From the NCBI RefSeq assembly GCF_014647975.1, contig NZ_BMQF01000006.1, forward strand, positions 186,001 through 250,000: a stretch of 64,000 nucleotides of DNA, in the 5' to 3' direction. The notes under the pieces were generated by a model that saw only the letters and a list, made by a program, of their open reading frames with translations, ran no database searches and was not told the DNA's origin. This DNA comes from Streptomyces fumigatiscleroticus (lineage in GTDB: Bacteria; Actinomycetota; Actinomycetes; Streptomycetales; Streptomycetaceae). This document shows positions 42,539 through 52,002 of this stretch, in pieces. Both the position numbers and the translations under genes were made by a program. The first letter of the stretch is position 1; every line of letters begins with the position of its first letter.

Positions 42539-42898
42539 TCAGCGGTCTTCGACGAGACGCACGAAGTCGCGTTCGTTGCGTTCGGCGCGGCGGACGTACC
42601 AGCGGGCGAGGAGGACCAGCGGGGCGTAGAGGCCGAAGCCGAGCACCGCCCACTCCAGACGGCCGTCCGCCGCCGCCGCGAAGGCCAGCGGCAGCGGTCC
42701 GACGAGCAGGACCAGCACCGCGAACGCGGTCAGCGCGGCGCGCAGCTGGCTGCGCATCAGGGAGCGGACATAGGTGTGGCCGAGGGTGGTCTGCTCGTCG
42801 ATCTCGGTGCGGGGGCGGTAGTGGCCCAGGGCGCGGGCGCGTCGGGGCGGGCCGGTGACGACGACGCGGCGCTCGGCGGAATCCTGGGGCACCGTCAC
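42539..42898 (-). CDS. DUF485-like small membrane protein of the symporter operon
   Basis: 119 residues with two transmembrane helices (LRAALTAFAVLVLLVGPLPL, WAVLGFGLYAPLVLLARWYV) after a soluble N-terminus. DUF485 proteins accompany ActP-like symporters as YjcH-type partners, and the size, topology and position fit. A GTG at 42898 overlaps the response-regulator stop by four bases. It is 19 bases upstream of the symporter start. Confidence 0.75.
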   Translation of the reverse strand: MTVPQDSAERRVVVTGPPRRARALGHYRPRTEIDEQTTLGHTYVRSLMRSQLRAALTAFAVLVLLVGPLPLAFAAAADGRLEWAVLGFGLYAPLVLLARWYVRRAERNERDFVRLVEDR

Positions 42899-43644
42899 GG
42901 CCTCCGCATGAGCAGATCGCGCAGCTCGCGGGCGTGCCGCCGGCTGACCTGGAGCTCCTCCGCGCCGACCAGGACGCTGACGCTGCCCGCGTCCAGGCGG
43001 AGTTCGCCGATGTGGCGCAGGGCGACCAGATGGCGGCGGTGGATGCGGACGAAGCCGCGGGCGCGCCAGCGCTCCTCCAGGGTGGACAGCGGGATGCGGA
43101 CGAGATGGCTGCCCCGGTCGGTGTGGAGGCGGGCGTAGTCGCCGTGCGCCTCGACATGGGTGATGTCGTCGACGGCGACGAAGCGGGTCACGCCGCCGAG
43201 CTCGACGGGGATGTGGTCGGGGTCGGGTTCGTGCACGGGGATGCGCGGGACGGTGCCGCGCAGTTCGGCGGCGCGGCGCACGGCCTCCGCCAGGCGCTCC
43301 TTGCGGACGGGTTTGAGCACGTAGTCGACGGCCTCGAGGTCGAAGGCCTGGACGGCGAAGTCCTCGTGCGCGGTGACGAAGACGACGAGGGGCGGCCTCG
43401 CGAACCCGGTCAGCAGCCGGGCGAGGTCGAGTCCGTCGAGTCCGGGCATCTGGATGTCCAGGAAGACGACGTCGATGGCCTCGGGCCCGTCCGGCCCCGA
43501 CTCCAGCGCGCGGTTGATGCGCCGGAGCGCCTCGGTCGCGTCGCCGGCGCCCTCCGCGCTGCCGATGCGGGGATCGGCGTGGAGCAGGTAGAGCAGTTCC
43601 TCCAGCGAGGGGCGTTCGTCGTCGACGGCGAGGGCGCGCAGCAT
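42895..43644 (-). CDS. LytTR-family response regulator
   Basis: 249 residues. A receiver domain (1-120) has DDE near residue 8, the phosphoacceptor in DVVFLDIQMPGLDGL, and KPV near residue 107. A LytTR DNA-binding domain (about 150-245) includes FVRIHRRHLVALRHIGELRL. It is the first gene of the four-gene unit (regulator, DUF485-like, symporter, kinase), so the transporter genes are nested between the two-component pair. The ATG at 43644 is assumed; no strong ribosome site was seen. Confidence 0.93.
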   Translation of the reverse strand: MLRALAVDDERPSLEELLYLLHADPRIGSAEGAGDATEALRRINRALESGPDGPEAIDVVFLDIQMPGLDGLDLARLLTGFARPPLVVFVTAHEDFAVQAFDLEAVDYVLKPVRKERLAEAVRRAAELRGTVPRIPVHEPDPDHIPVELGGVTRFVAVDDITHVEAHGDYARLHTDRGSHLVRIPLSTLEERWRARGFVRIHRRHLVALRHIGELRLDAGSVSVLVGAEELQVSRRHARELRDLLMRRP

Positions 43645-43744
43645 GAAGGTGGAGTGTAGGAGCAATCCGTACGTCTGGACATGTACCCGGCGTGGACGTT
43701 CTCGCCGGACGGTGTGGCGGGGGGCGGTGGATACAGTGCCGGAC

Positions 43745-44248
43745 ATGAGCAGCAGGCCCGCGTCGTTCGACGAGCTCGACCGGAAGATCGTCACTGCCCT
43801 GATGGCGAACGCCAGGACCAGTTTCGCCGAGATCGGCGCGGCCGTCGGGCTCTCCGCCACGGCGGTGAAGCGGCGGGTGGACCGGCTGCGCGAGACCGGG
43901 GTGATCACCGGGTTCACGGCCACGGTGAAGCCGTCGGCGCTGGGCTGGCGTACCGAGGCGTACGTGGAGGTGTACTGCGAGGGCGCGGCCCCGCCCAGAC
44001 GGCTGGCGGAGGTGGTACGCAACCATCCGGAGATCGCGGCGGCGATGACGGTGACGGGCGGCGCGGACGCGCTGCTGCATGTGCGGGCGCGGGACGTGGA
44101 GCACTTCGAGGAGGTGCTGGAGCGGATCCGGACGGAGCCGTTCATCCGGAAGACGATCAGCGTGATGGTGCTCTCCCACCTCCTGCCGGAGAGCCCGGAG
44201 GCGGGCGCCAGCCAGCCCGCTCCGGGTGACGCAGCGGACCCGCGCTGA
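43745..44248 (+). CDS. Lrp/AsnC-family transcriptional regulator
   Basis: 167 residues: N-terminal AsnC-type winged helix (LDRKIVTALMANARTSFAEI, GAAVGLSATAVKRRVDRLRE) and C-terminal RAM ligand domain (AAMTVTGGADALLHVRARDV). It precedes the DDAH and ornithine aminotransferase genes and likely controls them in response to an amino acid. A GC-rich hairpin with a T-tract follows its stop. Confidence 0.93.
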   Translation: MSSRPASFDELDRKIVTALMANARTSFAEIGAAVGLSATAVKRRVDRLRETGVITGFTATVKPSALGWRTEAYVEVYCEGAAPPRRLAEVVRNHPEIAAAMTVTGGADALLHVRARDVEHFEEVLERIRTEPFIRKTISVMVLSHLLPESPEAGASQPAPGDAADPR

Positions 44249-44269
44249 GCCGCCCCACAACGCAGCATC

Positions 44270-44294
44270 GCTGCGCGGACGCGCAGCTTTTGTT
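44270..44294 (+). terminator. Intrinsic terminator after the Lrp gene
   Basis: GCTGCGC (44270-44276) pairs with GCGCAGC (44281-44287) around GGAC and is followed by TTTTGTT. It begins 21 bases after the Lrp stop. Because it also precedes ddaH, an Lrp-binding role cannot be excluded. Confidence 0.75.
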
Positions 44295-44375
44295 CCTTGT
44301 CGCCCGTCGGCGTCGGTTCCTACCGTGGTGTCGACCCTCACTCGACATTCCGTCAGGAAACGGAGGAACCCCTTC

Positions 44376-45188
44376 GTGTCCGACTCGCGTGTGCCGCGGC
44401 GGCGGCGCTTTCTCGTCTGTGAGCCCCGGTACTTCGACGTGCGGTACGCGATCAACCCGTGGATGCGTTCCGGCGTCCCCGTCGACACGGGCCGGGCCCA
44501 CGCGCAGTGGCGAGCCCTGGTCGACGCCTACCGCGCCCACGGCCACACCGTCGAGACCGTGCCCCCGGTGCCCGGCCTGCCGGACATGGTCTTCGCCGCC
44601 AACGCGGCGCTCGTCCTGGAGGGACGGGTCTTCGGCTCCCTCTACCACGCCCCCGTGCGCCGTCCCGAGTCGGTGCCCTACGAGGCGTGGTTCAAGTCGG
44701 CGGGCTTCGAGGTGCACCATCCCGAGTCGGTCTGCGAGGGCGAGGGCGACCTGGTGCCGGCGGGCCGCTGGATCCTGGCCGGCACCGGCTTCCGCACCAC
44801 GCCGGAGGCCCACCGCGAGGTGCAGGAGTTCTTCGGCGTCCCGGTGATCGGCCTGACGCTGGTGGACCCGCTCTTCTACCACCTGGACACGGCGCTGTTC
44901 GTCCTCGACGAGGAGACCGTCGCGTACCTTCCGGAGGCGTTCTCGCCGGGCAGCCGCGAGGTGCTCGCCCGGCTCTTCCCGGACGCGGTGCTCGCCGGCC
45001 GCGAGGACGCCCTGGCATTCGGCCTCAACTCCGTCTCCGACGGGCGTCACGTCTTCATCTCGCCCGGGGCGAGGGCCCTCGCCGGGCAGCTCGCCGACCG
45101 CGGCTACGTCCCCGTCCCCGTCGACCTCTCCGAGTTCCACAAGGCCGGCGGCGGCATCAAGTGCTGCACCCAGGAGATCCGCTCATGA
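44376..45188 (+). CDS. ddaH: N(G),N(G)-dimethylarginine dimethylaminohydrolase
   Basis: 270 residues of the amidinotransferase/DDAH fold, hydrolysing methylated arginine (or arginine-like guanidines) to citrulline and an amine. Catalytic residues expected are present: CEGEGDLVPAG near residue 122, FYHLDTALFVLD with the histidine near 168, and the nucleophilic cysteine in GGGIKCCTQE near the C-terminus. A GTG at 44376 follows GGAGG by eight bases. It overlaps rocD by four bases. Confidence 0.9.
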   Translation: MSDSRVPRRRRFLVCEPRYFDVRYAINPWMRSGVPVDTGRAHAQWRALVDAYRAHGHTVETVPPVPGLPDMVFAANAALVLEGRVFGSLYHAPVRRPESVPYEAWFKSAGFEVHHPESVCEGEGDLVPAGRWILAGTGFRTTPEAHREVQEFFGVPVIGLTLVDPLFYHLDTALFVLDEETVAYLPEAFSPGSREVLARLFPDAVLAGREDALAFGLNSVSDGRHVFISPGARALAGQLADRGYVPVPVDLSEFHKAGGGIKCCTQEIRS

Positions 45189-46405
45189 CGGCACCCACCC
45201 GCACCTCCGCCGGACTGATCGCCGCCGAGGAGCCGGTCCTCGCGCAGAACTACCACCCGCTGCCCGTGGTCGTCGCCCGCGCGGAGGGCGCCTGGGTGGA
45301 GGACGTCGAGGGCCGCCGCTACCTGGACATGCTGGCCGGCTACTCGGCCCTCAACTTCGGCCACCGCCATCCCGTCCTGATCGAGGCCGCCCACCGCCAG
45401 CTGGACCGGCTCACCCTCACCTCGCGGGCCTTCCACCACGACCGGCTCGCCGAGTTCGCCGCCCGGCTGGCGGCCCTGACCGGCCAGGACATGGTGCTGC
45501 CCATGAACACGGGCGCCGAGGCGGTGGAGAGCGGCATCAAGGTGGCCCGCAAGTGGGCCTACGAGGTCAAGGGCGTCCCCGCCGACCGGGCGACGATCGT
45601 GGTCGCGGCGGACAACTTCCACGGCCGTACGACCACGATCGTCGGCTTCTCGACGGACGAGACGGCACGGTCCGGTTTCGGTCCCTTCACGCCCGGCTTC
45701 CGGATCGTCCCCTACAACGACCTGGCCGCGCTCCGGGCGGCCGTGGACGGGACGACGGCGGCGGTGCTGATCGAGCCGGTCCAGGGCGAGGCGGGCGTGG
45801 TGATCCCGGACGACGGCTATCTCGCCGGGGTGCGGGAGCTGACCCGGCGGGCCGGCTGTCTGTTCATGGCGGACGAGATCCAGTCGGGCCTGGGCCGCAC
45901 CGGCCGGACGCTGGCCGTCGAGCACGAGTCGGTCGTCCCGGATCTCGTGCTGCTGGGCAAGGCGCTGGGCGGCGGCATCGTCCCGGTCTCCGCGGTGGTG
46001 GGCCGCCGGGAGGTGCTCGGCGTGCTGCGGCCGGGCGAGCACGGCTCGACGTTCGGCGGCAACCCGCTGGCCTGCGCGGTCGGCACGGCGGTGATCGGGC
46101 TGCTGGAGACGGGCGAGTTCCAGCGCCGGGCGGCCGAGCTGGGCGCGGTGCTGCGCGCCGGCCTGGCGGAGCTGACCGGCAAGGGCGTCGTCGGCTTCCG
46201 CGCGCGCGGGCTGTGGGCGGGCGTCGACATCGACCCCGCCCTGGGCACCGGCCGGGAAGTGGGCGAACGCCTGCTGCGGGAGGGGATTCTCGTCAAGGAC
46301 ACCCACGGCTTTACGATCCGGCTCGCCCCGCCCCTGACCATCACCGCCGAGGAGCTGCACAACGCGCTGGGGACGCTGGAGAAGGTGCTGGCGTCCACGG
46401 TCTGA
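45185..46405 (+). CDS. rocD: Ornithine aminotransferase
   Basis: 406-residue class III aminotransferase converting ornithine and 2-oxoglutarate to glutamate semialdehyde and glutamate. MNTGAEAVESGIKVARKWAY and FMADEIQSGLGRTGRTLAVE are family motifs, and the PLP lysine lies in LLGKALGGG. Coupled to ddaH through an ATGA overlap, so the operon probably channels arginine derivatives to glutamate. Confidence 0.95.
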   Translation: MTAPTRTSAGLIAAEEPVLAQNYHPLPVVVARAEGAWVEDVEGRRYLDMLAGYSALNFGHRHPVLIEAAHRQLDRLTLTSRAFHHDRLAEFAARLAALTGQDMVLPMNTGAEAVESGIKVARKWAYEVKGVPADRATIVVAADNFHGRTTTIVGFSTDETARSGFGPFTPGFRIVPYNDLAALRAAVDGTTAAVLIEPVQGEAGVVIPDDGYLAGVRELTRRAGCLFMADEIQSGLGRTGRTLAVEHESVVPDLVLLGKALGGGIVPVSAVVGRREVLGVLRPGEHGSTFGGNPLACAVGTAVIGLLETGEFQRRAAELGAVLRAGLAELTGKGVVGFRARGLWAGVDIDPALGTGREVGERLLREGILVKDTHGFTIRLAPPLTITAEELHNALGTLEKVLASTV

Positions 46406-46427
46406 GGGGCGCGGGACCCTGTCGATG

Positions 46428-46482
46428 CGCGGCTTCGCCGCGACGGGGGTCCCCCCGCTCCAGCGAAGTCGAGAGCGGGGGA
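46428..46482. repeat. Streptomyces intergenic repeat with two hairpins
   Basis: CGCGGC-TTC-GCCGCG (46428-46442) is followed by a TCCCCCCGCTC / GAGCGGGGGA hairpin (46450-46482) around CAGCGAAGTCGA. This paired-hairpin sequence is one I recognise as highly repeated between genes in Streptomyces genomes. It lies between convergent rocD and the RpiB gene and may terminate both. The surrounding gap (46406-46526) holds nothing else. Confidence 0.75.
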
Positions 46483-46526
46483 TACGAAGCACCCGCGGAC
46501 GGCGCACCGCACCCCACCGGGGCCGC

Positions 46527-46982
46527 TCAGGAAACGGCTCGCCCCCCGGCGGGCCGTTCCAGACGCGCCACGTTCTCCCGGTCCTCGGCGTCCTCGCTGG
46601 CCCGCCCGGCGAACCAGGCGTCGAGGATCTCCGTCAGCAGCGGCCCGGAGGTCAGCCGCAGGCTGAGGGCGAGCACGTTGGCGTCGTTCCAGCGGCGGGC
46701 CCCGTCGGCGGTGCGGGCGTCCGTGCACAGGGCCGCCCGCACGCCCGGCACCTTGTTGGCGGCGATCGACGCGCCCGTGCCGGTCCAGCAGCACACCACG
46801 GCCTGGTCCGCCGTCCCGGCGGCCACCTCCTCGGCCGCCGCCCGGGAGCACACCGCCCACCGGGGGTCGGCCCCGGGGCGCAGCGCCCCGTGCGTCAGCA
46901 CCTCGTGGCCGCGCCGGCGCAGTTCCTCGACGAGGAGGCGGGCCACGGGTTCGTCCATGTCGGAGGAGACGGAGATCCGCAT
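46527..46982 (-). CDS. RpiB/LacA/LacB family sugar-phosphate isomerase
   Basis: 151 residues resembling ribose-5-phosphate isomerase B. MRISVSSDMDEPVARLLVEE is the N-terminal strand, and VCCWTGTGASIAANKVPGVR corresponds to the conserved active-site cysteine and phosphate-binding region (usually CGTGIGMSIAANK), with RWNDANVLALSLR later. Interconversion of aldose and ketose phosphates is likely, but the exact substrate is not known. The start is the ATG at 46982. Confidence 0.9.
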   Translation of the reverse strand: MRISVSSDMDEPVARLLVEELRRRGHEVLTHGALRPGADPRWAVCSRAAAEEVAAGTADQAVVCCWTGTGASIAANKVPGVRAALCTDARTADGARRWNDANVLALSLRLTSGPLLTEILDAWFAGRASEDAEDRENVARLERPAGGRAVS

Positions 46983-47106
46983 GCGGCGGAGCCTACCCAC
47001 TCCGCGCTGGTCCACATGACGGACGTCACGATCATGCATGGGCCGTTTCTGGGAAGCAGACGAGCTGTAGACCCTGAAAGCACGCATATGCTCTGCCTTG
47101 AGCGGT

Positions 47107-48627
47107 ATGCCCCCGAAGAGGAGGCCCGCCACGTCCCCCACCGGCCACGGCCCAGCCCCCGACTCCGCGGCGCTGCGGCGTCACCCCACCCTGTTCCGTG
47201 CCGTCCGGCGCCGGCAGAACCCCCGGCTGCGCAGGTCGGACATCACCGTGACGGACGAGCGGGCGGTCAGACGGGCCGTGAAGGCGGCCTGTCTCGGCAA
47301 TGCCATGGAGTGGTTCGACTTCGGCATCTACAGCTATCTCGCCGCCACCATCGGCCGGGTCTTCTTCCCGTCCGGGAACGACACCGCCCAGCTGCTCTCG
47401 TCCTTCGCCACCTTCGCCGTCGCCTTCCTGGTGCGGCCGCTGGGCGGCATGGTCTTCGGCCCGATGGGCGACAAGCTCGGCCGCAAGCGGGTCCTCGCGC
47501 TCACGATGATCCTCATGGCGATCGGCACCGCCGCGATCGGCCTCATCCCCTCCTACGACGCGATCGGCTTCTGGTCCCCCGCCCTGCTGATCCTCTTCCG
47601 GCTGCTCCAGGGCTTCTCCACCGGCGGCGAGTACGGCGGCGCCTCGACCTTCATCGCCGAGTACGCCCCGGACAAGCGGCGCGGCTGGTTCGGCAGCTTC
47701 CTGGAGCTGGGCACGCTCGCCGGGTACACCGGGGCGGCCGGTCTCGTCACCGTCCTCACCGCCTGGCTCGGCACCGGCACCATGGACGACTGGGGCTGGC
47801 GCGTCCCCTTCCTCCTCGCCGCGCCGCTCGGCGTGATCGGCATTTATCTGCGGCTCCGGCTGGACGACACCCCGGCCTTCCTGAAGCTGGAGAAGGGCAG
47901 CGTCCATGTCTCCGAGGCCGCGGACCGGGTGGAGACCACCGCCCGGGGCGACCTCGCCCGGATCTTCCGGCAGCACTGGCGGACGCTGGTGGTCTGCATC
48001 GCGCTGGTCGGCGCCTACAACATCACCGACTACATGCTGCTGTCGTACATGCCGACGTATCTCTCGGACGAGCTGCACTACACCGAGACCCACGGGCTGC
48101 TGATCCTGGTGGCCACCATGGTCGTCCTGATGCTGATCATCAACCAGGTGGGCCGCCTCTCCGACCGGGTCGGCCGCAGGCCCGTCCTGATGACCGGCAT
48201 GCTCGGCTTCCTCGTCCTCTCCGCCCCGGCCTTCCTGCTGGTGCGGCAGGGCAGCCTGCCCGCCGTCGCGGCCGGCATGCTGATGCTGGGCCTCTCCCTG
48301 GTCTGCCTGCTCGGCACGATGTCGGCGGCGCTCCCGGCGATGTTCCCCACCTCCGTCCGCTACGGCTCGCTGTCGGTGGGCTACAACCTGTCGACGTCCC
48401 TCTTCGGCGGCACCACGCCGCTGGTCGTCACCGCCCTGATCGGCGCGACCGGCTCCGAGATGATGCCCGCCTACTACGCGATGGCCGCGGCCGCGGTCGG
48501 TGTCGTCGCGGTCGCCTGCATGAAGGAGACCGCCCGCCGGCCGCTCGCGGGCTCCCCGCCCTCGGTGCAGAGCGAGGAGGAGGCGACGGCCCTGGTCGAG
48601 GCGGAGAACCCGGCGCCCCGGTTCTGA
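47107..48627 (+). CDS. MFS transporter of the metabolite:H+ symporter (proline/betaine/shikimate) family
   Basis: 506 residues with twelve transmembrane segments. ACLGNAMEWFDFGIYSYLAA and LRLLQGFSTGGEYGGASTFI are diagnostic of the MHS family, with the MFS loop GDKLGRKRVLALTM after helix 2. It imports osmolytes or organic acids with protons; the substrate cannot be assigned. The N-terminal 50 residues are basic and extended. The ATG at 47107 is chosen; a TTG three codons upstream (47098) is possible, and TATGCT at 47087-47092 could be a -10 element giving a very short leader. Confidence 0.88.
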   Translation: MPPKRRPATSPTGHGPAPDSAALRRHPTLFRAVRRRQNPRLRRSDITVTDERAVRRAVKAACLGNAMEWFDFGIYSYLAATIGRVFFPSGNDTAQLLSSFATFAVAFLVRPLGGMVFGPMGDKLGRKRVLALTMILMAIGTAAIGLIPSYDAIGFWSPALLILFRLLQGFSTGGEYGGASTFIAEYAPDKRRGWFGSFLELGTLAGYTGAAGLVTVLTAWLGTGTMDDWGWRVPFLLAAPLGVIGIYLRLRLDDTPAFLKLEKGSVHVSEAADRVETTARGDLARIFRQHWRTLVVCIALVGAYNITDYMLLSYMPTYLSDELHYTETHGLLILVATMVVLMLIINQVGRLSDRVGRRPVLMTGMLGFLVLSAPAFLLVRQGSLPAVAAGMLMLGLSLVCLLGTMSAALPAMFPTSVRYGSLSVGYNLSTSLFGGTTPLVVTALIGATGSEMMPAYYAMAAAAVGVVAVACMKETARRPLAGSPPSVQSEEEATALVEAENPAPRF

Positions 48628-48747
48628 CCGCTCCTCACCGGTTACGGCCGGCACCGCCCGCACCTAGACTTGCGTCTCACCACGACAAGAGGTTGACCTG
48701 CGAGAACGCGGCGGTTGAGCCGATCGGCCACAGTGAGGAGCGACCCC

Positions 48748-49449
48748 TTGTTCTACTACCTGCTCAAATACGTGTTACTGGGCCCGCTGCTCAGACTGCT
48801 GTTCCGTCCGCGGATCGAAGGCCTCGACCACGTACCCCCGGACGGTCCGGCGATCATCGCGGGCAACCATCTGTCCTTCTCGGACCACTTCCTGATGCCC
48901 GCGGTGCTCAAGCGCCGCATCACCTTCCTCGCCAAGGCCGAGTACTTCACCGGGCCCGGCGTCAAGGGCCGGCTGACCGCGGCGTTCTTCCGCGGCATCG
49001 GGCAGATCCCGGTCGACCGGTCGGGCAAGGGGGCGGCGCGGGCCGCGATCCGCGAGGGGCTCGGCGTGCTGCGCAGGGGCGAACTCCTCGGCATCTACCC
49101 CGAGGGCACGCGCTCCCACGACGGCCGGCTGTACAAGGGCAAGGTCGGTGTCGCCGTGATGGCGCTCAAGGCACAGGTCCCGGTCGTGCCGTGCGCGATG
49201 ATCGGCACCTTCGAGGCGCAGCCGCCCGGCCGAAAGATCCCGCACGCCCGTCCCGTGACGATCCGCTTCGGCAAGCCGCTGGAGTTCTCCCGCTTCGCCG
49301 GCCTGGAGAACGAGAAGACCGTCCTGCGCGCGGTCACCGACGAGATCATGTACGCGATCCTGACGCTCTCCGAGCAGGAGTACGTCGACCAGTACGCGGC
49401 CGTGGTGAAGGAGGAGGCGGCGCGCCGGTTCCGGATGCCGCTCAGCTGA
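48748..49449 (+). CDS. 1-acyl-sn-glycerol-3-phosphate acyltransferase (PlsC-like)
   Basis: 233 residues. The acyltransferase motifs are NHLSFSDHF (NHX4D box), FFRGIGQIPVDRSGKG, and YPEGTRSHDG. An N-terminal hydrophobic segment (YYLLKYVLLGPLLRLLF) anchors it in the membrane for phospholipid synthesis. The TTG at 48748 is preferred because GAGGAG lies seven bases upstream; an earlier TTG at 48715 lacks such a site. It is followed by a bidirectional terminator. Confidence 0.92.
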   Translation: MFYYLLKYVLLGPLLRLLFRPRIEGLDHVPPDGPAIIAGNHLSFSDHFLMPAVLKRRITFLAKAEYFTGPGVKGRLTAAFFRGIGQIPVDRSGKGAARAAIREGLGVLRRGELLGIYPEGTRSHDGRLYKGKVGVAVMALKAQVPVVPCAMIGTFEAQPPGRKIPHARPVTIRFGKPLEFSRFAGLENEKTVLRAVTDEIMYAILTLSEQEYVDQYAAVVKEEAARRFRMPLS

Positions 49450-49455
49450 ACGGCA

Positions 49456-49488
49456 CGAGGGGCGCCCGGATGGCCCGGACGCCCCTCG
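49456..49488. terminator. Bidirectional terminator between plsC-like and aminopeptidase genes
   Basis: CGAGGGGCG (49456-49464) and CGCCCCTCG (49480-49488) form a 9-bp stem with further inner CCGG/CCGG pairing. It occupies the 55-bp gap between convergent stops. Confidence 0.75.
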
Positions 49489-49504
49489 GCCGTGTGCCGG
49501 ACCG

Positions 49505-51106
49505 CTACGGCTTCGGCGTGGCGTGCGGCGCGCACGTCACGTCGGAGCCGTCCAGCTTCCCGGTGAGCAGATAGGCGTCCACGCGGTCGTTGACGCACGG
49601 GTTGACCAGGCTGGTGACGCCGTGCGAGCCCGCGTTCCTCTCGGTGATCAGGCGGGAGCCCTTGAACCGCTGGTGCAGTTCGACGGCGCCCGCGTACGGG
49701 GTGGCCGCGTCACGCTCGGACTGGACGATCAGCACCGGCGGCAGGCCCTTGCCGGTCTTCACCTCCAGCGGCGTGTGCTGCTTGACCGGCCAGGTGGCGC
49801 ACGGCAGGTTCATCCATGCGTTGGCCCAGGTCAGGAACGGATAGTCGCGGTGCAGCCGGGTGTTGTCGCGGTCCCACCTCTGCCAGCTGGTGGGCCACTT
49901 GGCGTCGGTGCACTCCACGGCCGTGTAGACGGCGTTGCCGTTCTCCGAGGCGATGTTGCCCGCGGTGTCCGACAGGTCGGGGGCGGCCGCGTCGACGAGC
50001 GCCTGGGTGTCGCCCGCGAAGTACTGCGAGAAGACCGTCGCGACCGGCACCCACGAGGAGTCGTAGTACGGGGCGCTCTGGAAGAAGGAGATCAGCTCGG
50101 CCGGGCCGACGACCCCGCCGATGGGGCTCTTCTTCGCGGTGGCCCGCAGCTGGAGCCACTTGGCCTGGACCTCGGCACGGGTGTCGCCGAGGTGGAAGGC
50201 CGCGTCGTTGGCGGCGACCCAGTCCTGCCAGTCCTTCCAGCGGCCCTCGAAGGCGACGTCCTGGTCCAGGTTGGCCTGGTACCAGATCTTCTCCCGGGAC
50301 GGGTCGACGACACTGTCGACGATCATGCGGCGCACATGGCCCGGGAACAGGGTGCCGTAGACGGCGCCGAGATAGGTGCCGTAGGAGACGCCGAGGTAGT
50401 TGAGCTTCTTCTCGCCGAGCGCGGCCCGGATGACGTCCAGGTCGCGGGCGGTGTTCGGCGTCGTCATGTGCGGGAGCATCGCGCCGCTGCGCTCGGCGCA
50501 GCCCTCGGCGTACTCGCGGGCGAGCTTGCGCTGGGCGCGCTTGTCCGCCTCCGAGTCGGGCACCGGGTCCATCTTGGGCGCCTTGACGAACTCCTGCGGG
50601 TCGACGCAGGAGATGGGCGCCGAGTGGCCGACGCCGCGCGGGTCGAAGCCCACGAAGTCGTAGGCTTTGGCCGTCTTGGCCCACACCGCGCTGTTGGTGG
50701 TGACCCGGCGCGGGAAGCGCAGGCCGGAGCCGCCCGGTCCGCCGGGGTTGTAGATCAGCGCGCCCTGGCGCTCCGCCTTCGTCCCGGTGTTGCCGATGCG
50801 GTCGACGGCGAGCTCGATCTGCTTGCCGTTCGGCTTGGCGTAGTCCAGCGGCACCGTGACCCAGCCGCACTGGATCGGCTTCTCCAGGCCCCAGTCGGCG
50901 GGGCAGTCCTGCCAGTCGATGCCGGTGCGCGCGGCCCGCGCCGCGGCGACCGCGACGCCGGCGGCCTCCCGGTCCGCCCCGTGCCCGGTGGCCGGGCGCG
51001 CGCTCGCCGCGGGAGCCGTGACGGCGCCGGCTATCAGGGTCGCGGTGACGAGCGCCCCCGCCGAACCGAGCGCCATCGCGCTCCGCTTCCCTCGTCTGTT
51101 CCTCAA
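49505..51106 (-). CDS. Secreted tripeptidyl aminopeptidase (alpha/beta hydrolase)
   Basis: 533 residues. A basic N-terminus (MRNRRGKR) and a hydrophobic segment ending AASARPATG form a secretion signal. The mature part is an S33-type alpha/beta hydrolase: oxyanion HGGPGG-like YNPGGPGGSG, the nucleophile elbow GVSYGT, and the C-terminal TAP domain with PVLIVQSERDAATPYAGAVE and ERNAGSHGV carrying the aspartate and histidine. Streptomyces tripeptidyl aminopeptidases (Tap/SlpD class) trim tripeptides from extracellular proteins. It is probably monocistronic. Confidence 0.94.
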   Translation of the reverse strand: MRNRRGKRSAMALGSAGALVTATLIAGAVTAPAASARPATGHGADREAAGVAVAAARAARTGIDWQDCPADWGLEKPIQCGWVTVPLDYAKPNGKQIELAVDRIGNTGTKAERQGALIYNPGGPGGSGLRFPRRVTTNSAVWAKTAKAYDFVGFDPRGVGHSAPISCVDPQEFVKAPKMDPVPDSEADKRAQRKLAREYAEGCAERSGAMLPHMTTPNTARDLDVIRAALGEKKLNYLGVSYGTYLGAVYGTLFPGHVRRMIVDSVVDPSREKIWYQANLDQDVAFEGRWKDWQDWVAANDAAFHLGDTRAEVQAKWLQLRATAKKSPIGGVVGPAELISFFQSAPYYDSSWVPVATVFSQYFAGDTQALVDAAAPDLSDTAGNIASENGNAVYTAVECTDAKWPTSWQRWDRDNTRLHRDYPFLTWANAWMNLPCATWPVKQHTPLEVKTGKGLPPVLIVQSERDAATPYAGAVELHQRFKGSRLITERNAGSHGVTSLVNPCVNDRVDAYLLTGKLDGSDVTCAPHATPKP

Positions 51107-51241
51107 GTGGACCCTCCCCGAACACGGTTGCCATGCGTACCGGGATCCTCCCGGCTGTGTGTTCCCTGAGAACAGGGGCGGCGGTACTTCTTTGCCAATC
51201 CGATAAACGGAGCTCCACGTCCGGTCGACGGGGAGGTGACC

Positions 51242-52002
51242 TCAGTCCTGGCCGAGCAGGGCCAAAGCCTCCTCCAGCAGCCGGCGCAGCCGCAGCGCGT
51301 CCGGTGCCACCGCCGTCACGAGCGCCGCGGGTCCGGCCAGCGGCACGACCGCGGCGCCCGTCCCGAGCGTCCGCGGCGGTGGCGGCCGTTCGGCGAACTC
51401 CGGCCGGGCGACCAGCAGCTGGCCGACGGCACGGTGTCCCGCCAGCACGGCGGGCCCGTCCCAGCCGCCCGGCGCGCCCGGACCGCAGGACAGCTCCTGG
51501 TCCAGCACGCACCGCCCGGCGATCCGCAGGGCGAGCCGGCTGGTGAGCCGGCCCGGTTCCTCGCCGGCCCGCCCCAGCACCTGCTCCTCGCGCAGCAGGA
51601 GACGGGCCGTGGCCGCCAGGTCCACGCGGGTGGTGACCGACAGGTCGCTGCCCCGGGCGGAGATCAGCTGCTCGGGCAGCCAGTGCAGTTCCGCTTCCTC
51701 GCCGGCCCGGAGCCGGACGTCGTAGCGGGCCTCGCCCTTGGCCTGTCCCGGCAACGCCAGAGTGGCCGCGGCCGACCCGACCCGCAACCGGGCACCCGTC
51801 TCCACGTCCGCCGTCACGGTGAAGCGGTCACCGCCGAGCGGGCCGCTCATCGCGCCGACGAGCACGACCCGTGCCTCGGCACCGCTCCCCCGCGTCCGCC
51901 GCGGCGACAGCGGCCCCTCCCCCTCCAGCACCGGCAGGGCCGTGCCGCCCCGGCCGTCGCCCCTCGCGACGATCCGTGCGGCGGCCCGCACCCCGGTGGA
52001 CG

